From: Promerops cafer
Lineage: Eukaryota; Chordata; Aves; Passeriformes; Nectariniidae
Reading direction: 5' to 3'
NCBI GenBank assembly: GCA_013398275.1
Contig: VZSE01015569.1
Span: 1 to 64,000, forward strand
DNA: 64,000 bases
Shown here: positions 49,341 to 62,849 of the stretch, piece by piece
Numbering within the stretch: position 1 is the first letter of the stretch
Layout: each line of letters begins with the position of its first letter
Position numbers and translations under genes: made by a program
The notes under the pieces: generated by a model
What the model saw: the letters and a program-made list of their open reading frames with translations, nothing else
Database searches by the model: none
Told to the model about the DNA's origin: nothing

Positions 49341-52300
49341 GTCCTGGAATAGAAATGGTATGAAATCCCCTGCCTGCTACTAGATTTTGTTAAACACCAT
49401 CTGCTTGAGCCAGGCTTACTAAAGAGTTCCTAAGGCTCGCTATCCTTCCTCAGTTCATTACAGTGGTGGCCAAAGGCCAGTTCTTTCTTTCTTTTCTCCA
49501 TCTTCTCTCCCCAGCCTCATAGCAGCACATTACAGTGAATTTGCAGTCTCCCTCTGCCCATGATCTGAGCATGCTCATGAAGTTTTCAGCTCTCAAGCTC
49601 CTGAAGAAAATTCTGATTTGGCACAGCTTCAAATTCCACTTTTAAACACAAACACTATCTTCCTTGCCTTGGCACTCTCCTTGTTTTTTCTGTCAGTCTT
49701 TTCCCCTCCCTTCCTCCTTGCTATGTCTGCCTTCCCCCTATCTCTCACTCAGCTCCTCAGCGAATAAAGCTAACACTCCTAGAAATATCCATGTTTATAC
49801 AGTGATTGTCTTAGCTTAGAGCAGTGCTACTGGGCAACACCATAAATAAAACACTGTTACAGGCCACTGTTAGACAATCCATATCTCGCTCTTTCCTAAA
49901 CTTGTATGTGTTTCTCTCATTTGGAAAATTGTTTTACTCCTTGTCAATGTTTCCAACTGTTCTAATTTTGTAGGTTTGGAATGATACTGCTTAAGGCTTT
50001 GCCTCACTATAGCACTGATTTTAGGGAAACTTTAGAATTCGAGACTGAGCATTGCAATTTCCAGCAATCATACAGTACTTCTGTATGACCTAAAATTTTC
50101 TGTGGTAACTAGGTGCTCAGAAGAAACATCTGTATCAACATCAGGAACATCAGTGGAGACAGAGCAGGAGCTGCTGAATGATACTTGAGAAAGCTCCACT
50201 CCCAACATGGAGCATTCTGCATGTGTCCAAGCTCCCAAGGAGCTCTGAATGCAGCTCTTGCATCTGGGTATTAATTGAGAGGAGCAAATGATGCAACTGA
50301 ACTTTGCCAACCTGTTACACAAAAGTCCTGGCAGAAGAAGGCTCTTTTATACCTTCCCAATCTCTCTTAAATGTACATGAGCATGCATGGTTAACTCTCA
50401 CCTGGTGAGAGAGAAATACTGTTGTTCTTGTGTAAAGAATCCTTGCCTGGTAAAATTAAGGCTGGGAGAAACTGCTGCTGTGGTGGTTTCTGTGGTAATT
50501 TTGCAATTGATCTCAACTGCGTGGGGATTTTCTTCTTTGTTTAAGATAGATGAGGTCTGTGAAAAGTTCTCTGAAGGTGACAGACATTTTATGGACAAAA
50601 TAGAACTTGCAGACCATATTTGGGCTGCAAATATTTTTCTGAGATGCGTACTAATTTACTAGATTAAACTGCATTAAAAATAAATCTGCCTATATACATG
50701 GTAATGTAACTTTTTAAATAGAGTATTAACAAGTATTAAATTACAAATATATCCTTCTTGTGGGTTTTTTTTTTCCTTTGGGGCTACATCTACTATTTAT
50801 GATAGTTTCTTTCATTTTCATTTGCATTTGTATTTTGTGACTTCCACAGGAGCAACTGATTGCTGCATTTATGGTGATTTATGGGCAAAGGGAAGCATAT
50901 CCATATTAAGAGCTCCATAAGAGCCCTGGAACATTACTTTACATTTTGCTGGCAATCACAGTGACGTTGGCAACAGCTTTGAGATGATCTTGCCATTCAT
51001 ATCTAAAACACATGCGATAGCCAGCCTCAGCCTTCACCCAACCGTTGATCTTTTAAAACAGTGAACATAAGATAAAGATCTGTTGTGGTTCTCTTCTCAG
51101 CTCTCCATAACATTTCATAAATAGGTCAGTTTTAGCATGTTTATATAAATTGATTCCCCTTCTGGGAATGCTCAGCTGTGATAAACAGTTCTTTCCAATT
51201 AGTTTGGGTTGGGTTTTTTTTAATAGTTAGGGATTACTGTTACAGCTAAAAATATTTGAAATGTAAGTATCTGCTAAGTCAAGAAAATTTTTTCTGTTAG
51301 TGACAGATGAACTGCAAATGCCTGCTCCTGTTCACTCTAAAATCAATATTTCAGTCTCTATGCAGGTGGACATCACCTTTCTGACAATACACAGCAAAAT
51401 GAAGATCTAGTGGGCAGCACAGTGCCCACTACCATGAGCCATTTTAACCACAAGGAAGGAATGATTGAATTCAGTGAGGCTTCTTTGGTTTTTAATCCTT
51501 GAGTTTTACAGACACAGTTGATCTACAAGATCAACTCTGTTTTGTCATATTTGCTTTAGAAGTCATTCTGTTGGCTTACAGACTTGTACATTCCTTTGGA
51601 CACCAGCCATCCTTTTAATTCTCATTAATAACTCATTTTATTTGATTTTGTTGTCAAGTCCATTTCTAGAAACAATTTGCATGGAAAGTCATGTCAGTTG
51701 GTGGATCAGTCATCCAATAACCTTCATCAACGATGAGTGGCACCAAATGAATCAGATGTAAGCAATGGTAAGAAATCATCACATGGGACACAGTGGACTT
51801 CTAGGTTTTCAGCCATTATTACTCATCTTGATGATCATATCTTTCTTCAGAATACTTGACAGAAAGATGGTGACAAATCTTGTGCCTTGACTCCTATTTT
51901 GTCATATCCTTGAAGCATGAGGGGAGAGACAGAGGCTCTGAGTGAGTCTAGCTCTGCTGCTCGGTTTGTGGTAGGTTAGATCTGACAGCAGATGGAATCC
52001 CTGAGACATGTCAATTTAATTTTAGGTTGTGTGCCTATTGCACATGTTGCCAATTATAGTGGTGTATGATGTCTTTCTAGGGAGGAGGTCTTTCTCTCTC
52101 CCACTGGGTGAACATGCTAAGGATAAATTTTGAAAAAGTTTTTTTAAATCTCGGCTCAGTCATGTTTTAACAGCCCACATGAATAGAAGAATATCATTCA
52201 AAGATTATTTCTGACTCTCTAATACATGAGATGCCTCTCCCTGTACTCTCTTATTCAGTCTCTTAGCAATAGTGCACTAAAACTCCCAGGAACAGAGCAA

Positions 52301-55300
52301 AGCCTCCAGGTTTCAGATGGACTTCAGAGTTCATGCAGTTGTACAGTTTCAATCAAGCAGGGAACTTCAAACTTCATTTGCTAGTGTCCCAGGACCACAC
52401 TTAGGAGGAAACAAAAATCCCAAAATGGTCTCTCAAATGAGGGTTCAGACCCAGATTGGTTCTATCTAGCTTCTTGGTGGAGAAAAATACAGAAAAGACA
52501 GGAAACTAATATTAGTGTCCAGGTCAATCTACTGTTAAATGCAGGACAGCTTCTGACAGCACTTTTCCCTGGGAAGGAGGAGGAGGTGAAGTTTCCCTAA
52601 TCCAAGTCTTCTAGCCCTTGGGAGCAGTGAAAGGAACTCTGCCTAGCAGAGTAAGGCAAATCCTTTGCCAGAGAAACTGTGGCGATTATCGAACTGCTGG
52701 GTAATTTGTTCATTGAGCAAATATCATACCTATTGTTGGTTTTATGTTCTCTATTCCAAAAAGCCTTTGCCTGTTTTCCTCTCTATCCCATCACTTCTGG
52801 AAGCCTCCACTCCCACTCACTGCATCGGCCTGACTCCACAACCACAGCAAACCATCACAGACAGGACTCCAAATGAAACTTCCACCAGACTTCCTTTTAG
52901 CAGGAAGATATAAAAAGCATTGCTCTTCTTCCTAAGGAGTATATTCATGATATAACATCTATAATTCCCAATTTTAAACACTGTCCTACAGACATCACAA
53001 AAGGTTGAAATTATTGCATCCCTAAGATTGCTAGTTTTTTAACAGCATGTGAGATAAGATGTTTTTGTTGTATAAACAAAGACTTAAAGTGTTCATTTTA
53101 ACAGTGTGTTCATAAGTCTCAGAGTCAAGAGACCCGTCCCTGACCCACTTCACAGGCTGGCACCTTTGTAGCTTCAGAAGCATGTTATCTGAAGAGCTAA
53201 CAGCCGTGAGCAGTCTGGATGTTACCCTTAAGACAATACAGGACACTGAAGCTGGGCTCTCTAGGGTTCAAACCTACTATTTGACCTTTGGGATAGCAAG
53301 AAATAATAAACTTATATCTGCAACATATAACTCATGCTCATGCCAGTCTACACAGACATCGTGTCCACAGAATACCTATAAAAATTAAGTAGAACAATTT
53401 GTATTTGCATATAATGTAGATGAAAATGTCAAAATATTTAAGTAAAAGTATTTTATCTTCCTTCTCAAACTGATTTTTGCAACAAAAGCCTGGGTGTGGA
53501 CATTGACTCAAAAATAGATTCTGAGACATTCCAGCTTGACTGGAAACCCTTCAGCATGATCATGATTTTTGCTTCTGAATACATGGATATTTGTTTGACC
53601 CTGGCAAGACACTACTCTGTGTCTGGAATTAAAGAAAAAAAAAAATAAGACATCTGGCTTCTGATTCACCAGCATGAGAAGAACAACCAAGCACCATCCA
53701 GCCACCCTATGAGTACAATAAGTTAAGCTTCACCTCTGTTGAGAAGTCTAACTCTAAACACTACTCTTTCTCCTGCCAAATGACCCCTTTCTACAAGTTC
53801 CCAAGTTTCACAAGAAAAAGGGCAAAATGCAAACTGTGTTCGAGTCCAACTTGAATCTGACCCAGTTGGAATAAGAGAAGAGAATAAACTGCCACCCACA
53901 CACAGTTTGCAAGCAGGAAATAAAATTCAATTGTTTTATTTATGTATATTTATTTTTTTTATAAGTATCTGCATTGTCTATTACCAGAGAACGAGTGTCT
54001 GGGTGTTAGGCTGGGGAAAACACTACAATTCATTTTGTATAGAAATATCCTTTTGCTGTTTTCATTAATTAATATCATCAAGACACAATTTCCATGAATT
54101 TTGCTGGCATAATGGATTCAGACGCCAGATTTAAAGGAGTCATATATGAGTATTCGTGGAACCCAGAACTGCAAAAATATTAATTGGAAATATTACTCAC
54201 ACATCTAATCAGAAAAAAAAAGGAATATTGCCAGGCAGCCAGTCCAGTCAGTGACAGTTTGAAAAGCAAATATTGGCTGTCCACACACAATTTATGTAGC
54301 AAAGATCATTTAGACAGCATAAACACTAAAATACTCTCATATAGTAAATATTTGTTCATTAATTTGACTAATTTTGTATTATGCTTTAAACAAACATTCT
54401 GAATATATTTTTATTTTCTCCACTTTCATCAAACTTCTGTTACAGATTGCTGTATCTAAGTTATGGACTTAAACACAAAGCCACATACTGTGTGGCTTCA
54501 TATGCTGTGCATATAGAAGCATCAGTGCTAAGTAAAAAGAGTGGCTGGTTTGATTCATTTTCTAATTCATCCTAGGTCACAAGTGCTGTTGATTTTGGTA
54601 TCTCTTCAGGACACATTATCTAAAACATTGACCTCACGTGGGTGGGTATGGGACAGTTGAGTTGTCACTGTGAACTGTTTCCATGACAAAGAGATTAAAA
54701 GAATACAGGAAAAAGTTCTCAAACTGAAATATTATGAGGTGGTCTATAGTATAAAGTGATCAGACAAACCTATGGTACAACCAACTCAATTTTAAAGCCA
54801 ATGCCCATTTTGTAGCAAATTTCCTTTTGGCAGATCAGTCCTCACTTCACATCAGCAGAAAAGGTGGAAGAGTTAAACCTAAGATTACCTTCCTCTATTA
54901 GCTTGTCAGCATTTGGAGGGATTAATCATTCCCAAGATCCTGAAAGTCTTGAAACTCTCCCTGAAATAGTTGAGAAAAACTGTAAGCTCTACCATCTAGA
55001 CAAGAAGTTCCTCACAGGTCAAAAATGGTACATAAAAGCATCTGAGGAGCCACGCATGTGCCTATCCATATGTGCATGTTCAGACAGGAATTGCTGCCCT
55101 CAGCAATGCCAAACTCAAGAGTAGTTCATACTCTCAACAGGATTTGGTAGCTCTTGCTTCTTAGCAGCAACAGAAAAAAAAAAAACAAAGATGGATACAT
55201 ACTATTTTGGAAATAGAGAGCCAGACTCAGCACGTCTTAACCACCTTTCAGTGTCCAATTTATTATTTATTCAAACAAAGGTACAAGTTATACATTCAGG

Positions 55301-58300
55301 CTATGTTGTTTTGAAAGTCCTTTTTATGCCTATAAAACTAGGCAGAAGAAGCACTACAGTATTCTAGACAGTGTTGAAATATCGCCATTAAGTGAATAAT
55401 TATACCCTAAATATATTTAAGCTATATTTCTATGTTTTCTCGTTTATGTGATGCATTTATGTGATTGTTTGTATAAATATGCCAATTTTCCTTGCAAAGA
55501 TGCTTCAACATTTGAAATTTTTTTAAACTGCTCACTTTCAATCTGTTACGTAAAACTTTTTACCTGTGTTCCAAGAAGTTATTCTGCAAAAAGTTTTTGA
55601 ATCCAGATCAGGAGAACAGCCTTTTTAAGGACTAAACTGATTTATAGCTTTTTTAAGTCAAATGTGTTTATTTGCATTTTTCCTTGTTTTGTATCTTGAC
55701 AGCAAAAAGCAAAAATAAGGGGGGACACGGAATTCCCCATGGAGATCTCCACCCACCACATGAGAAATAAAATACTATTTACATGAAGCACTATTATCAG
55801 TTTTTGGTCCACTGAGATTTTTGATAACCAGTTTAACAGTTAATAAACTTCCATTCCACAAAGAGACAGTACATGGAGAAAACAGCATCTCAGAACTTTC
55901 TTTATTTTTCACAATGTTTCACTATTGATGTTTACTGAAGAGTACAAGCAAATACATGAGTATTGCAATGAGAGCCTTATACAAAACTTGCCACATCTCA
56001 GGCTGGCCTCCCAGTCTTTTATCAGCATAAAATCCAGAAGTAGGAACTTAAAATGCAGTTTACATTACTTCTCTTACCCTGGCTAGAAAAGGGCCAATTG
56101 ATGTTTTGTGGTACTGCAGCTTGCTTTCTCCGTAGCTGGGTTTTCTTTACAGCAGTTGCTACATTGACTCATAGGGCTCAGTGTCTGAATTAGGATTAGA
56201 GCCAAAGAGAGTTGCTGTGCCACAGCTCCCTCTGCAAAGCAGAAAATGCTGCTGAATGCCTGGATATTTTAACATTAGTGAATCTATGGCATCCATTTAT
56301 TAGCATAACAAGACTGTGCTGCTGACCTAGTTTGCTCATTAAATTAATGGAAGTTGGAGAAACTAAAAAGAAAATCCTAGAGGGGTTTCATTTCTGTGCC
56401 TACTTAGTTGGATCAGTAATTCTTTTTATTTTCATTTCTTTTCTCCTGGCTGTAAAACCAGATGAATTTGTTTTAGATTATTTTCCTATTAACTAAAATT
56501 TCCCAGAGGTTCCTGGTATTTGCATTCAGCTATTTCAGTAGCAGATATAACATTGCACTGGATACACCATCTACTGAAACAATGAAGTTGTAAGGAAATC
56601 AGACACATGTTCCCTACAGATGTTTGACCTAAAGCATATTGGAATTGCCAAATCCACCTTTGAGTCACACTCTTCTCCATCTGGAGATCTACAAACACTG
56701 GTCCAAATGCAAGGAGTGATTTATAAACAGGGTACCCTATTGAAACTAACAATCACGAAGTTCCAAAATCAATGCTGTGAGTGCTAAACACTTGCTAAAC
56801 AAAGACTTTAGTTGGTACTTTCTGGCACTTTGTATCTCTGAAAATTGGGACACCATGAGTTTGGTGCTTATATATTAATTTCAGAAGTTTGGCTTTGGAA
56901 TTCTGACTTTCAAATCCCTGTTCACACCTCCAGGTTTAGTCAAGCCTCTCTTGATCTTTTTCATCCATACTGTCCACAGTGGCATGAATTGGTCTGAGAA
57001 ATGTGCCAGGGCCAGACAGACTTGTATCCATCATTTCTGCTTCTTTGTTTGGCCATGGAGATGCCCAGAAGAGGGGCTTGTTCTCTCATTCATCATTCAG
57101 TCCCTTCTGATGCATCTCATTGCTCTCAGCAGTAATGAGAGCTTTGTCCTTATTGTCAGCTTTATCAGTGCTCATTCTACTTTTGCAAGATTGCTATTGA
57201 AGGGCACTTGGTAAGTCTCCTGCACCCCAGGAGAACAGGACAGTATGTTCCATGCACCCAGGGATAAAGTGCCTATCTTATTAAAATCATGACAACTATA
57301 TAATAGGTATTTCTCCCAAACTCAGAGGAAAAAATATCCTCACCTGGTAAGGAATACAAGACGTCAGTAAACAAGACAAAAATTCTTAAGCTATGTTTAA
57401 GACTTAAACTCTGTGCCAGAGGAAAAGAGAAGGAGGCTTCATGGCTCACAGAGTTTCTGAGTAAAAGGCACCAAGCACTGAGTCCTTCTTGCTGACTGTT
57501 TTATACTGAGTGAAATCTTTGCAGGAACTTAGTGTTGTTTCCATAATGTGATAATCAAGCTGATACCAGTTCAGTGGAAAGGTTGTGTTCCAGAATATTA
57601 ACAACTCCATCTGATTTCCCCTCCTATTCTCTCCAGTGGAGGGAATTACTTTTATTACCCTTCATATAGTTTATATGCTTGATTAGGTACATTGGAAAGC
57701 TAAGGAAACTGAGACATTCATTTAAACACTGAGGTGCAGGAAAAAGGGAGTTTGGTGAAAACACTGTGTCTCTGTGAGTTTTCTTCCTTCCCTACTTTAA
57801 AAATCTAGTTTTCATTTTTGCAGCACTTTGAAATAGACTTATTAATCCACTGAGGGAAATAAACAGCTGGAAATAAACATTTCCCAACTGCTGGAGAGAC
57901 ACTAACTGTTTCCTAAGCCATATCCAAGTGGTCACCAAATAAAAGCATAAGGGAAAACCAATCCTTGTTCTGGATCTAAGTCTGTACTAATGAAGAAATC
58001 AACAGTAGAGGGCTGGGTGAGTCATTCTTCTTTAAGGATCATCAAATATCCAGCTTCTTAATTATTTATTCGTTGCTAAGACCAGCAGCCAACACTGTGC
58101 TCAGAGTTGTTCAGGGCAGCCTTCACCACAGAGTCTAAATTTGGCATACCAGCAGTATCCAGCAACTCACTGGATGTTCAGTAGACATCCAGCAATGCAC
58201 TTGAGGGGTGGTGAAAGCCAGAGATGTTTGTAAAATGTTAGAGAAGTAATTTTCCAAGTGAAGTGCATTTTAAGGAAGAACACAAAAATAAGTACACAAT

Positions 58301-59449
58301 AGGCACCAAATGAATTAAATGACAGTTCAAAGGGAAATCATAGAAAGTGGCACATTCTTGACAGACTGTGATTTCTCCTTCTGCCGCAGATGCTGTTATT
58401 TCTCATGTCCCTTTCAAGAACACTTACATAAACCCAGTTTCACATGTGCAAAGAGAAAGGGAAAAGAACCTACCAGCCTGTAGCCACTATAGTTTCACTC
58501 ATACTACAAAATTTCCCATCTGAAGTGAAAAAAAAAATCATCTTGGGAAAAAATAAAGAATTTTGTTAAAGTTCAGATCAAACAATTCCAAAACAAAAAT
58601 AAAAGTGTGTAATTAGCTGTCCTATCACCACGCTCAGTTACAATGAAATGCAGCTCACAAGTGAAAATACATCCTTAAGCCCTCTGAGAGTATGGCCAGC
58701 TACAGTAACCCTCGAGCAGATCCCAGTGAGACCAGCTGGATGTCAGACTGGAGAAGGCACCAGCATGAGGCTGCAGGTGCTCTCTGCATGCAGCAGGGAC
58801 ATCCAGGAAAGAGGAAGATGTGCAGAACAGAGGCGGATGTGCCTGAAACACTGAAGTGGCCTCAGAAGTTTGGGAAGAGACATGGGGAATTGTTATACTT
58901 GAGGTTTGAGAGTTCGAGTAATATGAGATGCAAGAGCCTGAAAGAGACTTTTCCTGAGCAGAGGAAGAGTCCCACAGCCCTGTATAGCTGTGTGTTGCTG
59001 ACATCCTGCTTTGTTCTCTGACATGCAGTGCAGTCCTCCCTCTGGACGTGTGTCTGACCAGCCTCGAGGGCTGTGGCAGGTGAGGAAGGACAGCAGGGCT
59101 GGGAACATGCTCATCAAGGTGGAGCTATTCCCAAAGGGTACCATATAGCACACAAACCTCTCCTACCTCATATAACTTTAGATAAGATCTGCTTTTACCT
59201 ATTTTTATATTTCCGTACTGGGAAGTTTTCTCCTCTCTTCTCTGAAATGTACCTGAGACTTCTTTTTTAGCCTAGTATAGAACTCCTGGAAAATGAGTAG
59301 ATAAAAAGCAAGCCTCAAAAGAATTTACAATAAACTGAAATATCTTTACATACCTTTGGAAGAAAGCCATGTTGTGTCTGGACAATCCTTGAAAGGATAA
59401 AAGTTGTTAAATAGATTAATCATTCATTCATAAAATGCCATTTGAGCAG

Positions 59450-59930
59450 CTCCAGTTTGAAACCAAAAGGCCAGAAAAAGAAAAGGCGTCATGGTGAGAG
59501 AAGGCTGGAAATGATGAGGTTGTTTGAAACAAGTGAAGAAAGCAAAAGGATGAAGAGATGAATTAATTCAGAGACTTGTAAAAAGAAAGATTCGTAGTGA
59601 ATTTCATTCTGGAAGACACTAACTTGAGCTTGATGAAGATCAGAGGGCAGCAAAAAAAAGACCAGATTGAAAGAATCATCAGATCCAGTGATGTGGCAAA
59701 AAAAAAAGTTTCAGCAGCATGTAGGCAAATTAAAATGGAGCTGAACAAAAAGCAGAAACACAGACTGAAATGGGAAGGACAAGAATTCTATCAACACTGA
59801 AGAAGAAAAAAGATGAGAGAAGAAGTATTAGAAATATGAATTTAAAAAAAAAAAAAAATCAATATTACCTGAGAAATAAAGATTGAAGAAGAAAAAAAAC
59901 AAAAAAGAAAAACTGAGTATCAAGTCTCTA
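59450..59930 (+). repeat. A/G-rich low-complexity region
   Basis: The plus strand is strongly enriched in A and G over nearly 500 bases, with AAAAAAAGACC, GAAGAAAAAAGATGAGAGAA and a pure A-run of about 15 near 59,841. The open frame at 59,597-59,800 is Lys/Gln/Glu-rich because of this composition. An old retrocopy with an A tail is possible but no parent gene is recognisable. Confidence 0.45.
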
Positions 59931-60711
59931 GTACAAGCTGATGTACCCTGTTGAAAAGCTAGTAATAATTTCTTTTTTTCTCTCTCCTAAAGTGGTAAAT
60001 TAAAACTTAGGAAAATTTAAAATAGGCAAAAAAGTGATAGTTGGTCTCAATAGTATGGATTTTGTGGCTGCAGCAAAACCATTACTAGGCCTAATTCACA
60101 ACTTCAGCTGTAAAACTAGAATAGCCTTGTTTGATTCAGTCAAGTTCCTGTAAAAGAGATGAACAAGTCCATAAACTCAGATTACACACACTCATTATTA
60201 CACACAAATTATGTAAAAATATTGAAAATTAAATGTGACTTCCACCACTCAAAGATCTAGTAAAGACAGAAGGCACATTAGAAATCAGGAAAAGAAGCAT
60301 GACATTCCTTCCTTGGGAAACAGTTGAAGTCCCTCATATGAGCAGAACACATTCTTCTACTCAGACCTAGCAATCCAGTTCTCTAGTTGTTCAAATTGAC
60401 TTGTGCCTTAGAAGATGCAATAAGAAAACAGAATGAACTGACCTTGCAAATGATTTAACTGATTAGTGGTGACAAACTCTGCAGACAAACTTTTGCTCAT
60501 CACTGATACTGATCAGATTGTTGGTTTATTTTTCAACAGCCACCAAGTAAGGAACTATAATGCTACTATAAACTTTTGTATACGTTTGGTGCAATGTCAG
60601 ACTCCAGTAAAACATAGGAGCAATGTGTAGGGAGAGTCAGCACCAGCAACCACATCACGGGTGGAGGACAGGATTCCCCTTTTTAGTGATCTACCACATT
60701 CTCATCAGGTG

Positions 60712-60957
60712 TAACTGGTAGTGGAATTACAGCCCCAGAGAGCAGCTTTGCTCGCAGGCCTCCTGCTGGTGCTCCTGCAGGGCGTTGCCCTCTGCCGCGG
60801 AAGCAAGTCAGCTGGGGATCACTGGGACCTGCACTGAGCCTGTGGACAAATGCAGAGTTCCATCAGAAGCTGGGAACATCTCAGGCCAGCTAGGCTGCTG
60901 TTTCTTTGAAGTTCTGCCGGATGCTGAGCACACTTCAGCTGCTCCTTGAGTTTAAAT
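60712..60957 (+). other. GC-richer block open in more than one frame, candidate exon
   Basis: This block carries several CpGs in a CpG-poor region. One frame, open from 60,712 to a TGA at 60,835, encodes a hydrophobic run (AALLAGLLLVLLQGVALC) that looks like a signal peptide but lacks an in-frame ATG. A second frame is open for about 75 codons and is cysteine-rich. A moderate donor AAG|GTAAAC follows at 60,958-60,966. A leucine-rich run arises easily from CTG/CTC-rich DNA, and no family was recognised, so it is only a candidate. Confidence 0.15.
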
Positions 60958-61454
60958 AAGGTAAACTTGACCGTGCAAAACAAATCAATGGCTTTGCTTG
61001 TGTCTCCCAGACTGAGAAGTGATTGTTCCTAAGGGAAGGAAAGCTTCATTCACTGCTGCAGCTCTCTGAGTAGTTAAATATGCATGTGGCCAAACTTGGT
61101 CCTTGTAAAACCCAATTGACTTCATTCAAAAAACTCCTATAAAGATGACTGATGTCATTGGAGTCCCACCAGGGATGAATTTGGCCCATGCCATTCCTCC
61201 TGTGTAGTCACTGGATAGGAATGTAGAGAAGAAAAGCATACTGGGCTCTAGGACTCCATCCCTCAACAAAACTGCCAGGGCTGGAAAAGAATTACACGTG
61301 AATATAAATTTGTCGTACACACTCCATTAGATCACCCAGATCAGCCCCTGCTTTCAGTTGCCCCCGTACGAATTGGAGTTTCTCCTTCCACTACTGAGGG
61401 TTGAGCAGGAGTTTATACATGAGTGTGCCAAGTCTTCTGGGAGCAAAATCAGCA

Positions 61455-61560
61455 GCATTACCCCAAATTTACAGATGAAGAAACTGAAAGAGGGAGTAGA
61501 AGTGATTTGCTACAGCTTACTTGTGGTGACAGAGGTAGAAAAGGTATTGAAACTACTTAT
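61455..61560 (-). mobile_element. MIR SINE remnant, inverted
   Basis: Read on the plus strand, ATTTACAGATGAAGAAACTG is the inverse of the conserved MIR core (CAGTTTCCTCATCTGTAAA). A degraded GTGATTTGCTACAGCTTACT block and AGGTAGAAAAGGTATTGAAA follow, matching the rest of the inverted element. It is diverged and partial, and ancient. Confidence 0.75.
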
Positions 61561-62849
61561 GGCTCCTCGCCACTTAGGCCATGTATTCCTGTGATATATC
61601 TTTTTAATTTCCCTCTTCTTTCCCCATCTTCCTTCTCCCCTGCCCCCAACCCCATCCACATTGTCTCTAGCCACACAACTGGGAAGCTGGGATTAATCCA
61701 TCCCTAGGGAAACTGGGATTAATATACAACTCATGCGGAACCTTTAAAAACCCAATGATTTGTGGTCCCCTTTTCAGAGGCACATGCAATCCACAGCTGA
61801 AAAGTAACTATCTGCTGTTCCAGTGCACGTTCTGAGAGATGATTTTGCTCTGTTTCATGAATGTACACTGAAGACCCCATCTGACAGGATTTCTTCCTGC
61901 ATCCAACAAAAAAACAGGCTTAGTAGGCTGTGCAGAATCAGACTCTTGCAGAGTACTAACAGTTTATGGGCAGAAAAAGAATGACTGGAATGCAAAGCGG
62001 GGGAAAGAGAGCGAGAGATGTGCCAACACATTTTTATGTTTTCCTTCTGTAACTGGAAATGGTTAAAAAAATAATTAAAATTAAAAAATCTGTGTTTCCC
62101 TTATAAATCTTGCAGGAAGAGGCAACTAGTGTCAGGTGCCCGGTTTTTTACTCTTGCAAACTCCCATTCAGTGATGTTTTTATGATGAAAATGCAAAATT
62201 TAAAGCAACCGTGAAAATAGAATCAGCTCTCGATTGGCAGACAGAGGCCTAAGTAAGTTTTATTCACTGCATGAATGTCAGATTAAAACATATGCAAAGA
62301 CAGAAAAGAAAAAGAAAGAGAGGGAAGGCAATTAATCATTTAAATTGTGATCCTGATTCAAAAGGCACATTTCCCATCTAATTCCTTTCATTTATTTTGG
62401 GGTTTAGTACAGCTTATCTCTTCTGACTGTCATGATTTCATCTTTGCTTTGCTTTCCTTGGAATCGCTGAGCTGATACTGCCTAGCAAACTTCAAAACAC
62501 TGGAGGGAAAAAGCGAACTGTTCCCCCATGCAGCTGGGAGCATGACCAGATAGATAGCCTTTGTTAGCACCAGGGCAAAGTGGCCTTCTGGGAGGAGGAA
62601 ATACACACACATTTAAGTGTAGTACAAGTGACATTAAGAGGTTGTATGCGCATCCTGTGCTCGGCATGCCCACGTAGTTATAATACATCTGTATTTCTAA
62701 TTATGTCAGTTCTGGAGGTTTTCTTTTTAATTGCTCATAAAAATGCAGGTCGCAAGAAATTCTTGGCAGTCAGATCACCAAGCTTCAGCTTTTCAAATGA
62801 AACGGTTCTCATGCCCAGCTGGGAGGAGTGGTTTCTCCACCTTTGCGAC
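61561..62849. other. AT-rich non-coding flank of the right CpG island
   Basis: No gene was recognised. The part from about 62,000 to 62,420 is AT-rich with TTAAT/ATTAA and ATGCAAA-type words and no visible repeat, the sort of sequence in which conserved non-coding elements lie, but conservation cannot be judged from one sequence. The open frame at 62,580-62,978 runs into the CpG island and has no recognisable domain. Confidence 0.45.

Larger units (their letters stand above)
45172..59449. other. AT-rich non-coding sequence, no gene recognised
   Basis: Fourteen kilobases of CpG-poor sequence. It holds a short possible CR1 tail at 48.1 kb, a TTTA-rich patch at 49.3 kb and an A-run at about 55,170. 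A more GC-rich part at 58.65-59.15 kb has overlapping open frames of up to 109 codons on both strands and a good splice-donor word CAG|GTGAGG at 59,077-59,085; no domain is recognisable in it. Otherwise I see nothing. Confidence 0.5.

Noticed and set aside
53255..53305. Possible MIR fragment (GGGTTCAAACCTACTATTTG and following)
   Set aside because: Only a short, loose match to the MIR 5' half; could be chance.
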